Shown here one piece after another: positions 52,885-63,902 of a stretch of DNA of 64,000 nt. Below the pieces are notes generated by a model. The model saw only the letters and a program-made list of their open reading frames with translations. It ran no database searches and had not been told where the DNA came from. The position numbers and the translations under genes were made by a program. The stretch is from Bacteroidota bacterium (GTDB lineage: Bacteria > Bacteroidota > Bacteroidia > Flavobacteriales > Flavobacteriaceae): the NCBI GenBank assembly GCA_024279425.1, contig JAJRRO010000081.1, forward strand, positions 18,913 to 82,912, written 5' to 3'. The stretch's first letter is position 1, and each line of letters starts with the position of its first letter.

Positions 52885-55800
52885 ATGAAGTTGATAAAGC
52901 AAGGGTTATACTTACCGGAATTTGAGCACGATAATTGTGGTGCCGGTTTTATATGCAGTCTTAAAGGCATAAAGTCCAATGACATTATTCATAAGGCTTT
53001 GGAGATTTTGGACAAATTGGAGCATCGCGGGGCCGTAAGTGCTGATGGCAAGACAGGAGATGGTGCAGGAATCTTGATTGATATTCCTCACGATTTCTTT
53101 AAGGATGTTTGTGATTTTGAACTGCCTGAATCTGGTGAATATGCAGTAAGTAATGTCTTTCTTCCTCAAAAGGAAAATCAAAGGGATTTCTGTATTTCAG
53201 AATTCGAGAAAAACATAGAAAATCAAGGGCTTCAACTGCTTGGGTGGCGCGATGTACCTGTGAACAAATCCATTCCAGGAAGAATTGCCATGGAAACCGA
53301 ACCTTTTGTGAAACAAATCTTTATTGCCAAAAGGGACAAAAATCAAGACTATTTTCAGTTCAACTTAAAGCTATTTATCACAAGAAAGGTTACAGAGCAT
53401 ACCATACTTAATTCAAAACTCTCTGAAAGCAAGTTCTTTTATGTGCCTAGCCTTTCGACCAAAATAATCATTTTCAAAGGATTGTTGATGCCAAAAGACA
53501 TTAGTCTGTACTATTCAGATTTAATGGATTCTAGAGTGGTTACAAGATTATCATTGGTACACCAACGGTTCTCGACCAACACATTCCCAACCTGGGATTT
53601 GGCACAACCTTTTAGATACATGTGCCATAATGGGGAAATCAATACACTTCGTGGTAACGTCTCTAGAATGAAATCTAGGGAAGAACTATTGGAAAGCGAT
53701 TGGTTTGGGGAAGAAATCAAAAACATATTACCAATTATCTTACCAGGAAAATCAGATTCGGCCACCATGGATATGATTGTTGAATTGCTCTTGATGACAG
53801 GTCGTTCCTTACCAGAAGTAATGATGATGTTGGTTCCAGAGGCTTGGGAAAAGAATACGGAAATGTCCGAGGCCAAACGTGCTTTTTATGAATATAATTC
53901 CTGTACAATGGAACCTTGGGACGGACCAGCTTCGATCCCTTTTACCGATGGTAATTATATAGGGGCTGTATTGGACAGGAACGGTCTTCGACCATCAAGA
54001 TACTCCGTTACCAAGGATGGCTACGTAATTATGTCTTCTGAAACGGGCGTAGTAGATATTGAACCGGAAAATATTGAATTTCACGGTCGTCTGGAACCAG
54101 GGAAGATGTTCCTGGTAAATATGGAAGAAGAGCGCATTATTAATGATGAGGAAATTAAAGAGGAAATAGCCCAGCGTCACCCTTACAAAAAATGGTTGGA
54201 CAATAATTTGGTGCACCTAAAAGACATTCCATATAATGACTGTCCCTTATTTTTAGGGGAAGCCTCCTTGGAAAAAAGAAAATCAACCTTCGGTTATACC
54301 TTAGAGGATATAAATACCATTATACTTCCTATGGGCAAAACGGCCAAAGAACCCATTGGTTCCATGGGGTCAGATACGCCTATCGCTGTTCTTTCAGAAC
54401 GCCCCCAACTTATTTACAATTATTTTCAACAGCTATTTGCACAAGTAACAAACCCTCCTTTAGATGGTATACGCGAGGAATTGATTACCGACATTAGCCT
54501 TACACTTGGCAGTGATGAAAATCTTTTCACTATTACAGAAAAACATTGTAGAAAGCTAAAAATTCAAAATCCGGTTATTTCAAAGGAAGATTTGGACAAA
54601 ATTAAGAACTACGATGCCAGCCCTGATTATAAGGTAATTTCAATCCCTATGCTTTATGATATTGACAGAGGTCTAAATGGACTGGAAGATGCCTTAGAAT
54701 CGATATTAGATCAGGCTTCAAAAGCAATTGACGAGGAGGCCAATATCATTATTCTATCGGATAGGAATACCAATGCAGAACAAGCACCCATTCCGGCATT
54801 ACTCGCCTGTTCTTATGTGAATAGCGGCCTTCAATGCATGGGAAAACGTTCCAAACTGAGCATTATCATTGAATCAGCGGAGCCTAGGGAAGTACATCAT
54901 TTTGCATTGCTTTTCGGTTTTGGCGCAAGTGCTATCAACCCCTATTTGGTCAATGAAATTATTGGTGAGCAGATAGAAGAAAATGACATTACGGAATATT
55001 CGTTTGAGGACGCTATCCAGAATTACAACAAAGCCATTGGCAAGGGTATCCTCAAGGTAATGAACAAAATCGGGATTTCCACCCTAAATTCATACCGGGG
55101 ATCTCAATTGTTCGAGTGTATTGGAATCAACACCAAGACTGTGGACCAATATTTTCCAAATACCCCAACAAGAATTCAAGGTATTGGTTTATATGAAATA
55201 GAAAAAGAAATCTCAAAAAGGCATCAAAAAGCATATTCCAAAAATGAAATAGCAGCCAATCTAGACTTGGAAATTGGTGGCGAATACCGTTGGAGAAGGG
55301 ATGGGGAAAAACATATGTTCAATCCATTGTCCATAGCAAAGCTCCAAAAGGCGGTTCGAGGCAATGAGCCCGATACGTATAAGGAATTCGCCAAAATGGT
55401 GAATGAGCAATCCGAAAACCTAATGACCATTAGGGGATTATTCGAATTTTCCAATTACGACCCAATTCCTTTGGATGAGGTTGAACCGTGGACAGAGATT
55501 GTAAAGCGTTTCAAGACCGGTGCTATGTCTTATGGTTCTATTAGTAAGGAAGCCCACGAAAACTTGGCAATTGCCATGAATAGAATTGGTGGTAAAAGCA
55601 ACTCGGGTGAAGGCGGTGAAGATGCGCAGAGATTTTATAAAAACCAGACTGGCGATTGGCGCAATAGTGCTATAAAGCAAGTGGCATCCGGTAGATTTGG
55701 AGTAACCTCCAATTATTTGACCAATGCCCAGGAAATCCAGATTAAAATGGCCCAAGGGGCTAAACCTGGAGAAGGTGGTCAACTTCCGGGCCCTAAGGTA

Positions 55801-57393
55801 AATCCTGCTATTGCCAAGACAAGAAATTCAACGCCCTATGTCGGATTGATTTCTCCACCACCGCATCACGACATTTATTCCATTGAAGATTTATCACAGT
55901 TGATATTCGATTTAAAGTCAGCGAATCGGGAAGCTCGTATCAATGTAAAATTGGTATCGGAAGTTGGTGTAGGAACCATTGCAGCAGGGGTGTCCAAAGC
56001 AAAAGCAGATGTCATACTCATTTCAGGTTTTGATGGTGGTACTGGGGCCTCCCCATTGACCTCATTAAAACATGCAGGCTTACCGTGGGAACTAGGTATA
56101 GCTGAGGCGCAACAGACTTTGGTCATGAACGACCTTAGAAATAGAATTGTCCTAGAGTGCGATGGTCAGTTGAAAACGGGTAGGGATGTGGCTATAGCCT
56201 GCCTTTTAGGAGCTGAGGAATTTGGTTTCGCAACCGCACCTTTAGTTGCGTCTGGCTGTATCATGATGCGCGTATGTCACTTAAATACCTGCCCAGTTGG
56301 TATCGCAACACAAAATCCTGAATTGCGTAAGAAATTCAAAGGTAAACCCGAACATGTAGTCAATTATATGTATTTCATTGCCCAGGAACTTCGCGAAATC
56401 ATGGCTCAATTAGGCTTTAGAACTGTAAATGAAATGGTAGGTCAGGTTCAAAAATTAGATCGCAAAAAAGCCGTTGACCATTACAAGGCTTCGGGAATAG
56501 ACCTAACGCCAATTCTTCACCAGATCGATGTTCCAATGGGAACCAAGCTTTACAACACACAAAAGCAAGAACATAACATTGACAAATCCATTGAATTTGA
56601 AATTCTGGAAAAAGCGAGCCCAGCTTTATTTAGAAAGGAAAAAATCTCCTTGGACTTTCCAATACATAATACAGATAGGGCGGTTGGTGCCATAATGAGT
56701 AATGAAATTTCGAAAATTTACGGAGCTGAAGGTTTGCCTATTAATACGGTAAAATTGAATTTCACAGGTTCTGCGGGTCAAAGCTTTGGTGCTTTTGCAA
56801 CGAGAGGACTTACCATGACCGTAAATGGCAACACGAATGATTACCTCGGAAAGGGGCTTTCAGGGGCTAAATTGGTAATTAAAGTGCCTGATGAATCTAC
56901 TATCGTACCAGAAGAAAACGTGATAACCGGTAATGTAACCCTGTATGGTGCAACTGCCGGAAGAGCTTACATTAATGGAAAAGCTGGAGAACGTTTTTGC
57001 GTACGAAATTCAGGTGCAAAAACGGTTGTAGAAGGTATCGGAGACCATGGTTGCGAATATATGACCGGTGGTGTCGCCGTAATTCTTGGAGAGGTCGGAA
57101 GGAATTTTGGAGCTGGAATGAGTGGAGGAATTGCCTATGTCTATGATAAGAACAAAACCTTTGAAAAGAAATGCAATAAAGAAGCCCTAAACCTATTGCC
57201 AGTGAAAGAAGAACAGGATATTGCACAACTTAGGGAACTGATCGAAAGTCATTATAATTTTACAATGAGTCCTCTTGCACAACGAATTCTTGAAAAGTGG
57301 GAAGACTGCCTACCTGATTTCGTGAAAGTATTCCCTGAGGAATACAAGCAAGCATTGATTCGTTTGGAAAAAGAAAAATTAGAAACTATATAA
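52885..57393 (+). CDS. gltB: Glutamate synthase large subunit
   Basis: The 1502-residue alpha subunit of glutamate synthase, which makes two glutamates from glutamine and 2-oxoglutarate. The class II amidotransferase begins at Cys18 (HDNCGAGF) after a 17-residue propeptide that is removed. The central and FMN domains follow; GEGGEDAQRF near 910 and PPPHHDIYSIEDL near 990 bind FMN and substrate. The 3Fe-4S cysteines are in CIMMRVCHLNTCPVG near 1126-1140. The C-terminal GXGXG domain has GRNFGAGMSGGIAYVYD. It overlaps nothing and precedes gltD by eight bases. Confidence 0.95.
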   Translation: MKLIKQGLYLPEFEHDNCGAGFICSLKGIKSNDIIHKALEILDKLEHRGAVSADGKTGDGAGILIDIPHDFFKDVCDFELPESGEYAVSNVFLPQKENQRDFCISEFEKNIENQGLQLLGWRDVPVNKSIPGRIAMETEPFVKQIFIAKRDKNQDYFQFNLKLFITRKVTEHTILNSKLSESKFFYVPSLSTKIIIFKGLLMPKDISLYYSDLMDSRVVTRLSLVHQRFSTNTFPTWDLAQPFRYMCHNGEINTLRGNVSRMKSREELLESDWFGEEIKNILPIILPGKSDSATMDMIVELLLMTGRSLPEVMMMLVPEAWEKNTEMSEAKRAFYEYNSCTMEPWDGPASIPFTDGNYIGAVLDRNGLRPSRYSVTKDGYVIMSSETGVVDIEPENIEFHGRLEPGKMFLVNMEEERIINDEEIKEEIAQRHPYKKWLDNNLVHLKDIPYNDCPLFLGEASLEKRKSTFGYTLEDINTIILPMGKTAKEPIGSMGSDTPIAVLSERPQLIYNYFQQLFAQVTNPPLDGIREELITDISLTLGSDENLFTITEKHCRKLKIQNPVISKEDLDKIKNYDASPDYKVISIPMLYDIDRGLNGLEDALESILDQASKAIDEEANIIILSDRNTNAEQAPIPALLACSYVNSGLQCMGKRSKLSIIIESAEPREVHHFALLFGFGASAINPYLVNEIIGEQIEENDITEYSFEDAIQNYNKAIGKGILKVMNKIGISTLNSYRGSQLFECIGINTKTVDQYFPNTPTRIQGIGLYEIEKEISKRHQKAYSKNEIAANLDLEIGGEYRWRRDGEKHMFNPLSIAKLQKAVRGNEPDTYKEFAKMVNEQSENLMTIRGLFEFSNYDPIPLDEVEPWTEIVKRFKTGAMSYGSISKEAHENLAIAMNRIGGKSNSGEGGEDAQRFYKNQTGDWRNSAIKQVASGRFGVTSNYLTNAQEIQIKMAQGAKPGEGGQLPGPKVNPAIAKTRNSTPYVGLISPPPHHDIYSIEDLSQLIFDLKSANREARINVKLVSEVGVGTIAAGVSKAKADVILISGFDGGTGASPLTSLKHAGLPWELGIAEAQQTLVMNDLRNRIVLECDGQLKTGRDVAIACLLGAEEFGFATAPLVASGCIMMRVCHLNTCPVGIATQNPELRKKFKGKPEHVVNYMYFIAQELREIMAQLGFRTVNEMVGQVQKLDRKKAVDHYKASGIDLTPILHQIDVPMGTKLYNTQKQEHNIDKSIEFEILEKASPALFRKEKISLDFPIHNTDRAVGAIMSNEISKIYGAEGLPINTVKLNFTGSAGQSFGAFATRGLTMTVNGNTNDYLGKGLSGAKLVIKVPDESTIVPEENVITGNVTLYGATAGRAYINGKAGERFCVRNSGAKTVVEGIGDHGCEYMTGGVAVILGEVGRNFGAGMSGGIAYVYDKNKTFEKKCNKEALNLLPVKEEQDIAQLRELIESHYNFTMSPLAQRILEKWEDCLPDFVKVFPEEYKQALIRLEKEKLETI

Positions 57394-57401
57394 GTCGAAA
57401 T

Positions 57402-58868
57402 ATGGGAAAGATTACAGGATTTTTGGAATTCGATAGAAAGATAGAGCAACATGCACCCGTAGAAGAGCGGATAAAAAACTATAAAGAGTTTACACTGCCC
57501 ATGAAGGAGCCTGCCTTGAAAGACCAAGGTGCCCGCTGTATGGATTGTGGTATTCCTTTTTGTCATAGTGGCTGCCCCCTGGGTAATCTGATTCCAGATT
57601 TTAATGATGCCGTATATCGTGGGAAATGGAAGAAAGCAGCCGAAATATTACATGCCACCAACAATTTTCCAGAGTTTACTGGAAGGTTATGCCCTGCCCC
57701 CTGCGAAGAAGCATGTGTTCTTGGTATAAATGAAGACCCGGTTACCATTGAGAACATTGAAAAGAACATTGTTGAAACAGCGTTTAAAAATGGATGGGTC
57801 GTAGCCAACCCTCCTGCAACTAGAACTGGAAAAAAAGTGGCGGTAATAGGCTCTGGCCCTGCCGGACTTGCAGCTGCCCAACAATTGAATCGCGCAGGAC
57901 ATTTGGTAACCGTTTATGAGCGTGATGAAAAACCGGGTGGACTGCTACGTTATGGTATTCCCGATTTTAAAATGGAAAAACATATCATTGATAGAAGGGT
58001 AAAGGTACTTGAAGAAGAAGGGATTGTTTTCGAATGTGGTGTTCATGTCGGAGTTGATATAAAGGCCAAGGATCTTAAAAATGAATACGATGCCCTGGTA
58101 TTGTGTGGTGGAGCAACGGTTAGAAGAAATTTACCCATAAAGGGATCAGACTTAAAAGGAGTTGTCCAGGCCATGGATTTTCTAGGCCAAAACAATAGAC
58201 GGGTAGACGGAGTCAAAGATTTAGGTGAAGAGATTAAGGCAACAGATAAAAATGTGGTTGTCATAGGTGGGGGTGATACAGGTTCTGATTGTATTGGGAC
58301 TTCTTTTAGACATGGTGCAAAATCTGTTACCAATTTCGAGATAATGGGCAAGGCAACACTTGAAAGACCAGAAGATCAACCTTGGCCTTTTTGGCCTATG
58401 CGTTTACGTACAACTTCATCCCATAAAGAAGGTGCAGAACGCTTTTTTAGCATTTCCACAAAGGAATTTATTGGTGATAAGGATGGCAATCTAAAAGGAT
58501 TGATAACCGCTGAAGTTGAATGGATAAAGGAGCCTGGAAAGCGACCTATTCTAAAAGTAGTTGAAGGAACAGAGAAAACATGGGAATGTGAATTGGCGCT
58601 GTTGGCCATGGGCTTTACAGGTTCTGAAATGACAATAGCTGAGCAATTGGGCTTAGAAGCAGACCTAAGAACAAACATAAAGGCCCCTGTCAAAGATTAT
58701 ATGAGCAATGTATCCGGAGTTTTTGTTGCCGGAGACCAACGGAGGGGCCAATCTTTGATTGTTTGGGCCATTTCAGAAGGCAGACAAGCAGCTCATCACG
58801 TAGATGTATACCTAATGGGAGAATCACAATTACCTTTAAAAGGCGATGGCGATTTACCTAGAATCTAG
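57402..58868 (+). CDS. gltD: Glutamate synthase small subunit
   Basis: The 488-residue beta subunit that passes electrons from NADPH through FAD and iron-sulfur clusters to GltB. Cysteines lie in CMDCGIPFCHSGCPLG near 46-61 and CPAPCEEACVLG near 97-108. The FAD loop is IGSGPAGLAAAQ near 150-161, and the NADPH loop is VIGGGDTGSDC near 286-296. The C-terminal GVFVAGDQRRGQSL closes the FAD domain. It completes the gltBD operon and is convergent with the MFS gene. Confidence 0.95.
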   Translation: MGKITGFLEFDRKIEQHAPVEERIKNYKEFTLPMKEPALKDQGARCMDCGIPFCHSGCPLGNLIPDFNDAVYRGKWKKAAEILHATNNFPEFTGRLCPAPCEEACVLGINEDPVTIENIEKNIVETAFKNGWVVANPPATRTGKKVAVIGSGPAGLAAAQQLNRAGHLVTVYERDEKPGGLLRYGIPDFKMEKHIIDRRVKVLEEEGIVFECGVHVGVDIKAKDLKNEYDALVLCGGATVRRNLPIKGSDLKGVVQAMDFLGQNNRRVDGVKDLGEEIKATDKNVVVIGGGDTGSDCIGTSFRHGAKSVTNFEIMGKATLERPEDQPWPFWPMRLRTTSSHKEGAERFFSISTKEFIGDKDGNLKGLITAEVEWIKEPGKRPILKVVEGTEKTWECELALLAMGFTGSEMTIAEQLGLEADLRTNIKAPVKDYMSNVSGVFVAGDQRRGQSLIVWAISEGRQAAHHVDVYLMGESQLPLKGDGDLPRI

Positions 58869-58890
58869 AGTTGGTAAAATAGTTATTTTT

Positions 58891-60144
58891 CTAATCTATA
58901 TTCTTTCCCAGGTTGATGGTCTTATTCTTTATTATTGGTTTTGCCCAAAAACCAATGCTCAGAACATAGGCCAATGCGACAAATACAATTAACATTCCTG
59001 TTTTTAAGGAAGTAAAATCACTTACCAGGCCAATAAGTAATTGAACCACGGCGCCCCCCATGATACCCGTCATTAAAATCCCAGCAAAGGAACCATGGTT
59101 TTGGGTTACCGAATTTAAAGCAAGCGATAGTATTATGGGGTACATTACCGAAAGAAAAAAACCGCTGGTCTGAAACGCATATAGCGAAAGATTCGGGCCG
59201 CCCAAAAGAGCAATAGCCAAACTGACAATTGCCAATACCGAGAATAGTTTTAAGACCAATTTACTATCCATTATCTTCAATAAAATCAATCCGATTATTC
59301 CACCTACCGTCATCAATCCCCAAAAGTTCCCAACAGCATTGGCTCCAACGGTCTCATAATCAAACCCATGGTACAATTGTAGATATTTTGACATCCAATA
59401 TGAGATTCCCTGTTCCGCTCCTACGTACGCGAAAATTCCCAGAAAATACAAGACGACAATTCGTTTTTTAAATAAATCCAAATACGTTTTCTTAGTTCCT
59501 ATCTTTTCCTCCTCATTCAATTCAACCTTTGGAAAAGCCATTGAGACAACAACAAAAATCATGACCAAACTGGCCATTGCAAAAATCCAATAGATTGAAA
59601 TCCACGACATTTCTGGAGGAACAATATTCGATATTGTGGATATCAACCAACCCTGCCCTTCTTCCGGGCTATCAATATTCGTAACCAACCAAGAATATAC
59701 CTGAGGACTAATAAATGATGCGGCTCCAAAAATCAACTGTGCCAAAACGGATGTAAAAGCATAATGCTCTTCTCCACCAGACACTCTTAATAATGGATTA
59801 ATGACCACTTGTAGAATTGCCATACCCGTTCCTATGGTGAATAGGGTAAATAAGAACACTCCAAATGAAGGAAAGCTCGCAAATAAGACCGAACCTAAAA
59901 GAGCTAATACAAAGGCGAAAACCATTAGTTTCTTTTCCCCATATCGCTCTAGCATAAAACCTGATGGAATAGACATTACACCATAGGCAATAAAAAAGGT
60001 GAAAGGTAAAAACCCTGCCATGGTCTCACTTAATCCAAAACTCAATGAAACACTCGGGTTAAGGGCCCCCAGAATATTTGTTAAAAATGATATCACAAAA
60101 AAAGTGATAAGAATAAGTACTACAATACGGCGATTTCTTTTCAT
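58891..60144 (-). CDS. FucP-like sugar MFS transporter
   Basis: A 417-residue major facilitator protein with 12 predicted helices. The start IVVLILITFFVISFLTNILG, then FFIAYGVMSIPSGFMLERYGEKK near 51-73, and TGMAILQVVINPLLR near 97-112 fit the FucP/glucose-galactose porter branch common in Bacteroidota. Substrate is open (fucose, glucose, galactose, or N-acetyl sugars). It is single and convergent with gltD. Confidence 0.83.
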   Translation of the reverse strand: MKRNRRIVVLILITFFVISFLTNILGALNPSVSLSFGLSETMAGFLPFTFFIAYGVMSIPSGFMLERYGEKKLMVFAFVLALLGSVLFASFPSFGVFLFTLFTIGTGMAILQVVINPLLRVSGGEEHYAFTSVLAQLIFGAASFISPQVYSWLVTNIDSPEEGQGWLISTISNIVPPEMSWISIYWIFAMASLVMIFVVVSMAFPKVELNEEEKIGTKKTYLDLFKKRIVVLYFLGIFAYVGAEQGISYWMSKYLQLYHGFDYETVGANAVGNFWGLMTVGGIIGLILLKIMDSKLVLKLFSVLAIVSLAIALLGGPNLSLYAFQTSGFFLSVMYPIILSLALNSVTQNHGSFAGILMTGIMGGAVVQLLIGLVSDFTSLKTGMLIVFVALAYVLSIGFWAKPIIKNKTINLGKNID

Positions 60145-60383
60145 TGGTAAATTTTAATGGTTGGTCATTTGTGCAACTTATTCTTACTTTCAAAAAATAA
60201 GCACTGCTTGTTCTATACAAACGGAATACCTAGAATACCAAATATAGCAAAATTAAAAAGGGCAAAATTTAATTGTCTGACCATAACCAAAGGTAGAAGG
60301 TCATATATCAACACGAGATTTATAACCTCAAAAGATATGATGAAGAACGCTAACATTGGTCTAATAAAAAGAGAACTGGAATA

Positions 60384-61852
60384 TTAATTTATAGGGATTT
60401 TCAAAATCACTTTAGTCCCGGTTGCTATTTCATCTTCATCTATCAAATCAAGGAAGGTAAGTGAATAGTCATTTTCATGAGCTTCCGAAAACTTACCTAA
60501 TCTTTCGCGGGTAAGCTTAATCCCTATTGAATCTCTTTTATGAATTTTTTTTTGTTTGATTTCCTCTGACCTCTTTCGACCAATTCCATTATCAACAATT
60601 TCAATTTTCACATGGGATTTCCTATATTTTTTGAGGTCAATTGCTATTTTCATGTTCTCTTTTTTAAGCGCAAGACCATGTCAAATAGCATTTTCCAAGA
60701 ATGGCTGTAGAATTAGAGAAGGTATTTTAATGGTTCCCAAGTTTAAACCTTTATCGATATTTATAGAATATTCAATCTCATTATTAAAACGAATATTCTC
60801 AATATTCATATAAAGCTCAAGCGTTTCCATTTCATCGGCAAGTGTAATCTCCTTTTGCGCCGTTGTTGCCAATATTTTTCGAATGAGTTTGGAAAATTTA
60901 TTTAAATAGTAAACTGCATTTTCTTTCTCATTGTCAATGATATATCTCTTTATAGAGTTAAGGGAATTGAAAATAAAATGAGGATTCATTTGACTCCTTA
61001 AGGAAGTCATCTTAAGATCTGATAGTTCCTTATCATATTTTGCCTTTAATGCCTCCATTTTTTTTGTTTTGGCCGTTTTGCTTAAATATGCCACATCTTC
61101 TTTGAGCTGTTGTTGCACTTTTTTCCTTAATAGCTCATTTTCCTGCAATTGAAGAATCAATTTTTGTTGTGATTGGTCTCGTTCCTTCAGAATAAGCTTT
61201 TGCTTTTGTCCCAACCCAAGTGAGAACACAATATTTTCTAGAATAAATCCAATGTAAAGAATGCCATAAGCTGGTTCCGGGTCTTGATTACTACTAACAA
61301 GTTGTGTATATATAAATAGTGAGATATATGAGGTAACCAAAAGCAGTAGACTACCTACGATCATATAATAACGCAATGGGTTTTTCATTTTAAAGAAAAG
61401 AACATACACCACCATGCTTAAAACGAACATATAGGCCACAAACAAAAAGTTACCCGTTCTAACAATTTCATAGTTTGCAGAAAACAAAAAGATTATGAAC
61501 TTTATGAAGCAAAAGAATATTAAAAAATAAACGGCCCAGATACAATAGCCATGCCATCGCGGAAATTCATTTTTTAAACTGAGAAACTTGAAAGCAAAAA
61601 AAACGTAAAGGATATAGTAGGTCTCAGTATATAGTTCAGGATAATACTTGATGAACTCAATGGGCGCAATTAAATCTTGGAGGAACCCTTGCTCTATATG
61701 ATTGACTTGTGACAGAACAATAAAAAACGTGTAGGCCCCATACAAAAGGTACAGTTTATCCTTGTTTTGAAAGTAAAGCAATGTGTGATAGATAGAATAC
61801 TAAGTATTCCTAGCGTAAATAACAAAAAGCCATTTTGGAAAGGATCGCTCAT
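60384..61852 (-). pseudogene. LytS/YehU-like sensor histidine kinase, broken by a frameshift and an in-frame TGA
   Basis: The complete gene would encode about 489 residues: an N-terminal 7-helix sensor (MSDPFQNGFLLFTLGILS), a coiled coil (KLILQLQENELLRKKVQQQL), and the HisKA_7TM/LytS-type kinase with NPHFIFNSLNSIKRYI (His active site) and VKIEIVDNGIGRKR (ATP domain). A one-base loss near 61785-61800 breaks the sensor: the frame LGILSIL must shift to continue SIYHTLLYFQNKDKL. A TGA at 60681-60683 replaces the Trp of the otherwise normal NAIWHGL segment of the ATP domain. It follows the LytR-like gene, also broken. Confidence 0.85.
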
Positions 61853-61891
61853 CAATGCTGTCTAAAATTAGCACCATTAACATTCACATCT

Positions 61892-62651
61892 TCACCCGAA
61901 ATGATTATTCAACAACTCGAGCAACATACTTTTTTGAGCCATTGAAACGGGAATGGAAACTCCGTTTTCAAGAATTAAATAAGGTCCCTCATTACTAACA
62001 AGTTCTTCAATGCAGTTCAAATTAGCCAAATAGGACTTGTGGGTTCTAAAAAAGGCACTGCTATTTATGAGTTCCTCAACATCCTTTAACTTCTTGCTTC
62101 TTGGATGTTAGTTCCTTTCTGTTTTCCCTTATAAAGACCTGAGTATAATTGCCCTCTGCCTTGCAATACAGAATATCTTCGATCTTCACAAATATCGTTT
62201 TCCCCAATAATGGTAGGGCCACTTTATCTTTATCTGATTTAGGCGCTATGCTCTCCAGAATCTTCTTCAATTCAAAACCCAAATCGTTATTTGACTTATT
62301 CAAACGGATTCTTTGGACAGCTGCTGTTAAATCATCTGAATCAATAGGTTTCAATAAATAGGCTACAGCATGTTCTTTAAACGCCTGTATGGCATAATTG
62401 TCGAAAGCAGTAGTGATGACAAGGTCAAAATTGCGATATTTTAACCGCTCCAAAAGTTTGAAACCGTCCATTTCCGGCATCTCAATATCTAGAAAAATAC
62501 AATCCGGCCTTAAGTGATTTATTGCAGAAATGGCCTCCTCGGGGCTGGTAAAATGGTTCCAGACTTCAATACCATCACAAAAATTTTCCAGTTCCCACTT
62601 TAAATTCTTGATAGCATCAGGTTCATCGTCTACAATTATAGCTTTTATCAT
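61892..62651 (-). pseudogene. LytR/AlgR-type response regulator, frameshifted by a 7-bp duplication
   Basis: The receiver domain is intact: IIVDDEPDA (acidic pocket), CIFLDIEMPEMDG (phospho-Asp), and AYLLKPID (Lys). The LytTR DNA-binding domain begins DILYCKAEGNYTQVF, but after LTSKK the frame leaves it because CTTCTTG at 62090-62096 is repeated exactly at 62097-62103 (plus-strand). Removing one copy restores KLKDVEELINSSAFFRTHKS, then YLANLNCIEEL and ISIPVSMAQKS-like sequence to a stop at 61892-61894, giving 250 residues. The truncated form ends at 191 residues without most of the DNA-binding domain. Confidence 0.88.
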
Positions 62652-62887
62652 ATACTAAATATACAGACATAGTTTTAGGTTTTGTCTAAACTTACGTCAG
62701 AGGTACAATCCCATTTACAAACCGTAGTAAATAAGATATAAACAGTATAATTTTCTAAATCTTCACTATTTAACGGTTTATGTGCCCAAGGCACATCCTT
62801 GTACATAAACCGCTATGGATTATAAAGTTACGTCATTCATATTTGATTTTAATTGCTACATTAAACAATCTTTTAACCAAAACACAG

Positions 62888-63841
62888 ATGGTGAAAAATA
62901 AAACCCTACCCTTTGTAATCACTCTATATGTATTGGTCCTTTTATGTATAGGGTGTAAAAACGATAAAAAGAAGCCTCCTGTGATAACAGAACAACAACC
63001 GTCTATAGATAAAAGTATAGAAATCATCACGGAAGTCATGGATTTTCAAACCGTGGATACCATCACTTCGGGTTGGAATACTTTTAAATATGTTAATAAA
63101 TCGAAGGAAACTCATTTCTTCCTTTTGGACAAATATCCTGAGGGAAGGACCATAGAAGACACCAAAAGAGATATAATGCCACCATTCGATAAAGGCATGG
63201 ATCTAATAAACCATGGTAATATGGACGAAGCCATGGCTGCTTTTGGAAAATTACCCGAATGGTTTTCAATCATTGTATTTTCAGGCGGTTCTGGTCTCGT
63301 ATCTCCCAAGCACACTAGTACAACCACTGTGAAATTAGATTCTGGTTATTACATTATTGAATGCTATGTAAAAATGGCCAATGGAAAATTCCACACCTCA
63401 ATGGGAATGACCAAAGAGTTAGTGGTTCTGGACAAAGATAGTGGTCATACGCCCCCCAAATCAACCATCCAAATTGAACTCTCCTCCACTGAAGGCATAG
63501 TTTTCGTGGGAGAGGTGTCTTCGGGAAAGCAGATCTTTGAAGTTACATTTAAGGACCAAATTGTTCATGAGAATTTCGTCGGTCATGATATTAATTTGGT
63601 AAGGTTGGAAGAAAATGCAGATCTAGAAGCATTAGAAGCTTGGATGAACTGGGCCACCCCTACAGGTCTAATGACTCCTGCACCTGAGGGTGTATTATTT
63701 TTAGGAGGCACTAATGATTCACCCGCAGGCAGCATCCAATACTTTGAAGTAATGCTACAGCCTGGCAATTACGCATTCATTTCTGAGGTACCCAAAGCCG
63801 GTGAAAAAGGAATGTTCAGGCACTTCAAGGTAACCAACTAG
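62888..63841 (+). CDS. Lipoprotein of unknown function (317 aa)
   Basis: The ATG at 62888 gives a lipoprotein signal (VLVLLCIGC, Cys23). An upstream in-frame ATG would add 36 residues before it and is not favoured. The mature protein opens with a charged segment (KNDKKKPP) and an acidic spacer, then mostly beta-structured sequence: TSGWNTFKYVNKSKETHFFLL, VKLDSGYYIIECYVKMANGKFHTS, then GSIQYFEVMLQPGNYAFISEVPK near the end (a cupredoxin-like or IgG-like appearance). No family was recognised. It precedes the rRNA terminator. Confidence 0.7.
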   Translation: MVKNKTLPFVITLYVLVLLCIGCKNDKKKPPVITEQQPSIDKSIEIITEVMDFQTVDTITSGWNTFKYVNKSKETHFFLLDKYPEGRTIEDTKRDIMPPFDKGMDLINHGNMDEAMAAFGKLPEWFSIIVFSGGSGLVSPKHTSTTTVKLDSGYYIIECYVKMANGKFHTSMGMTKELVVLDKDSGHTPPKSTIQIELSSTEGIVFVGEVSSGKQIFEVTFKDQIVHENFVGHDINLVRLEENADLEALEAWMNWATPTGLMTPAPEGVLFLGGTNDSPAGSIQYFEVMLQPGNYAFISEVPKAGEKGMFRHFKVTN

Positions 63842-63866
63842 TTTATCACACCTTATAGCTATAAAC

Positions 63867-63900
63867 AAAAAGACCCCCTCACATAGCTGTGAGGGGGTCT
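63867..63900 (-). terminator. Intrinsic terminator of the rRNA operon
   Basis: AGACCCCCTCACA and TGTGAGGGGGTCT form a 13-pair stem around TAGC (63871-63900), followed on the minus strand by T's. It is directly downstream of the 5S gene. Confidence 0.92.
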
Positions 63901-63902
63901 CG

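Noticed and set aside
62780..62887. A longer start for the 317-aa lipoprotein.
   Set aside because: The downstream ATG gives a clean lipoprotein signal; the extra 36 residues do not.
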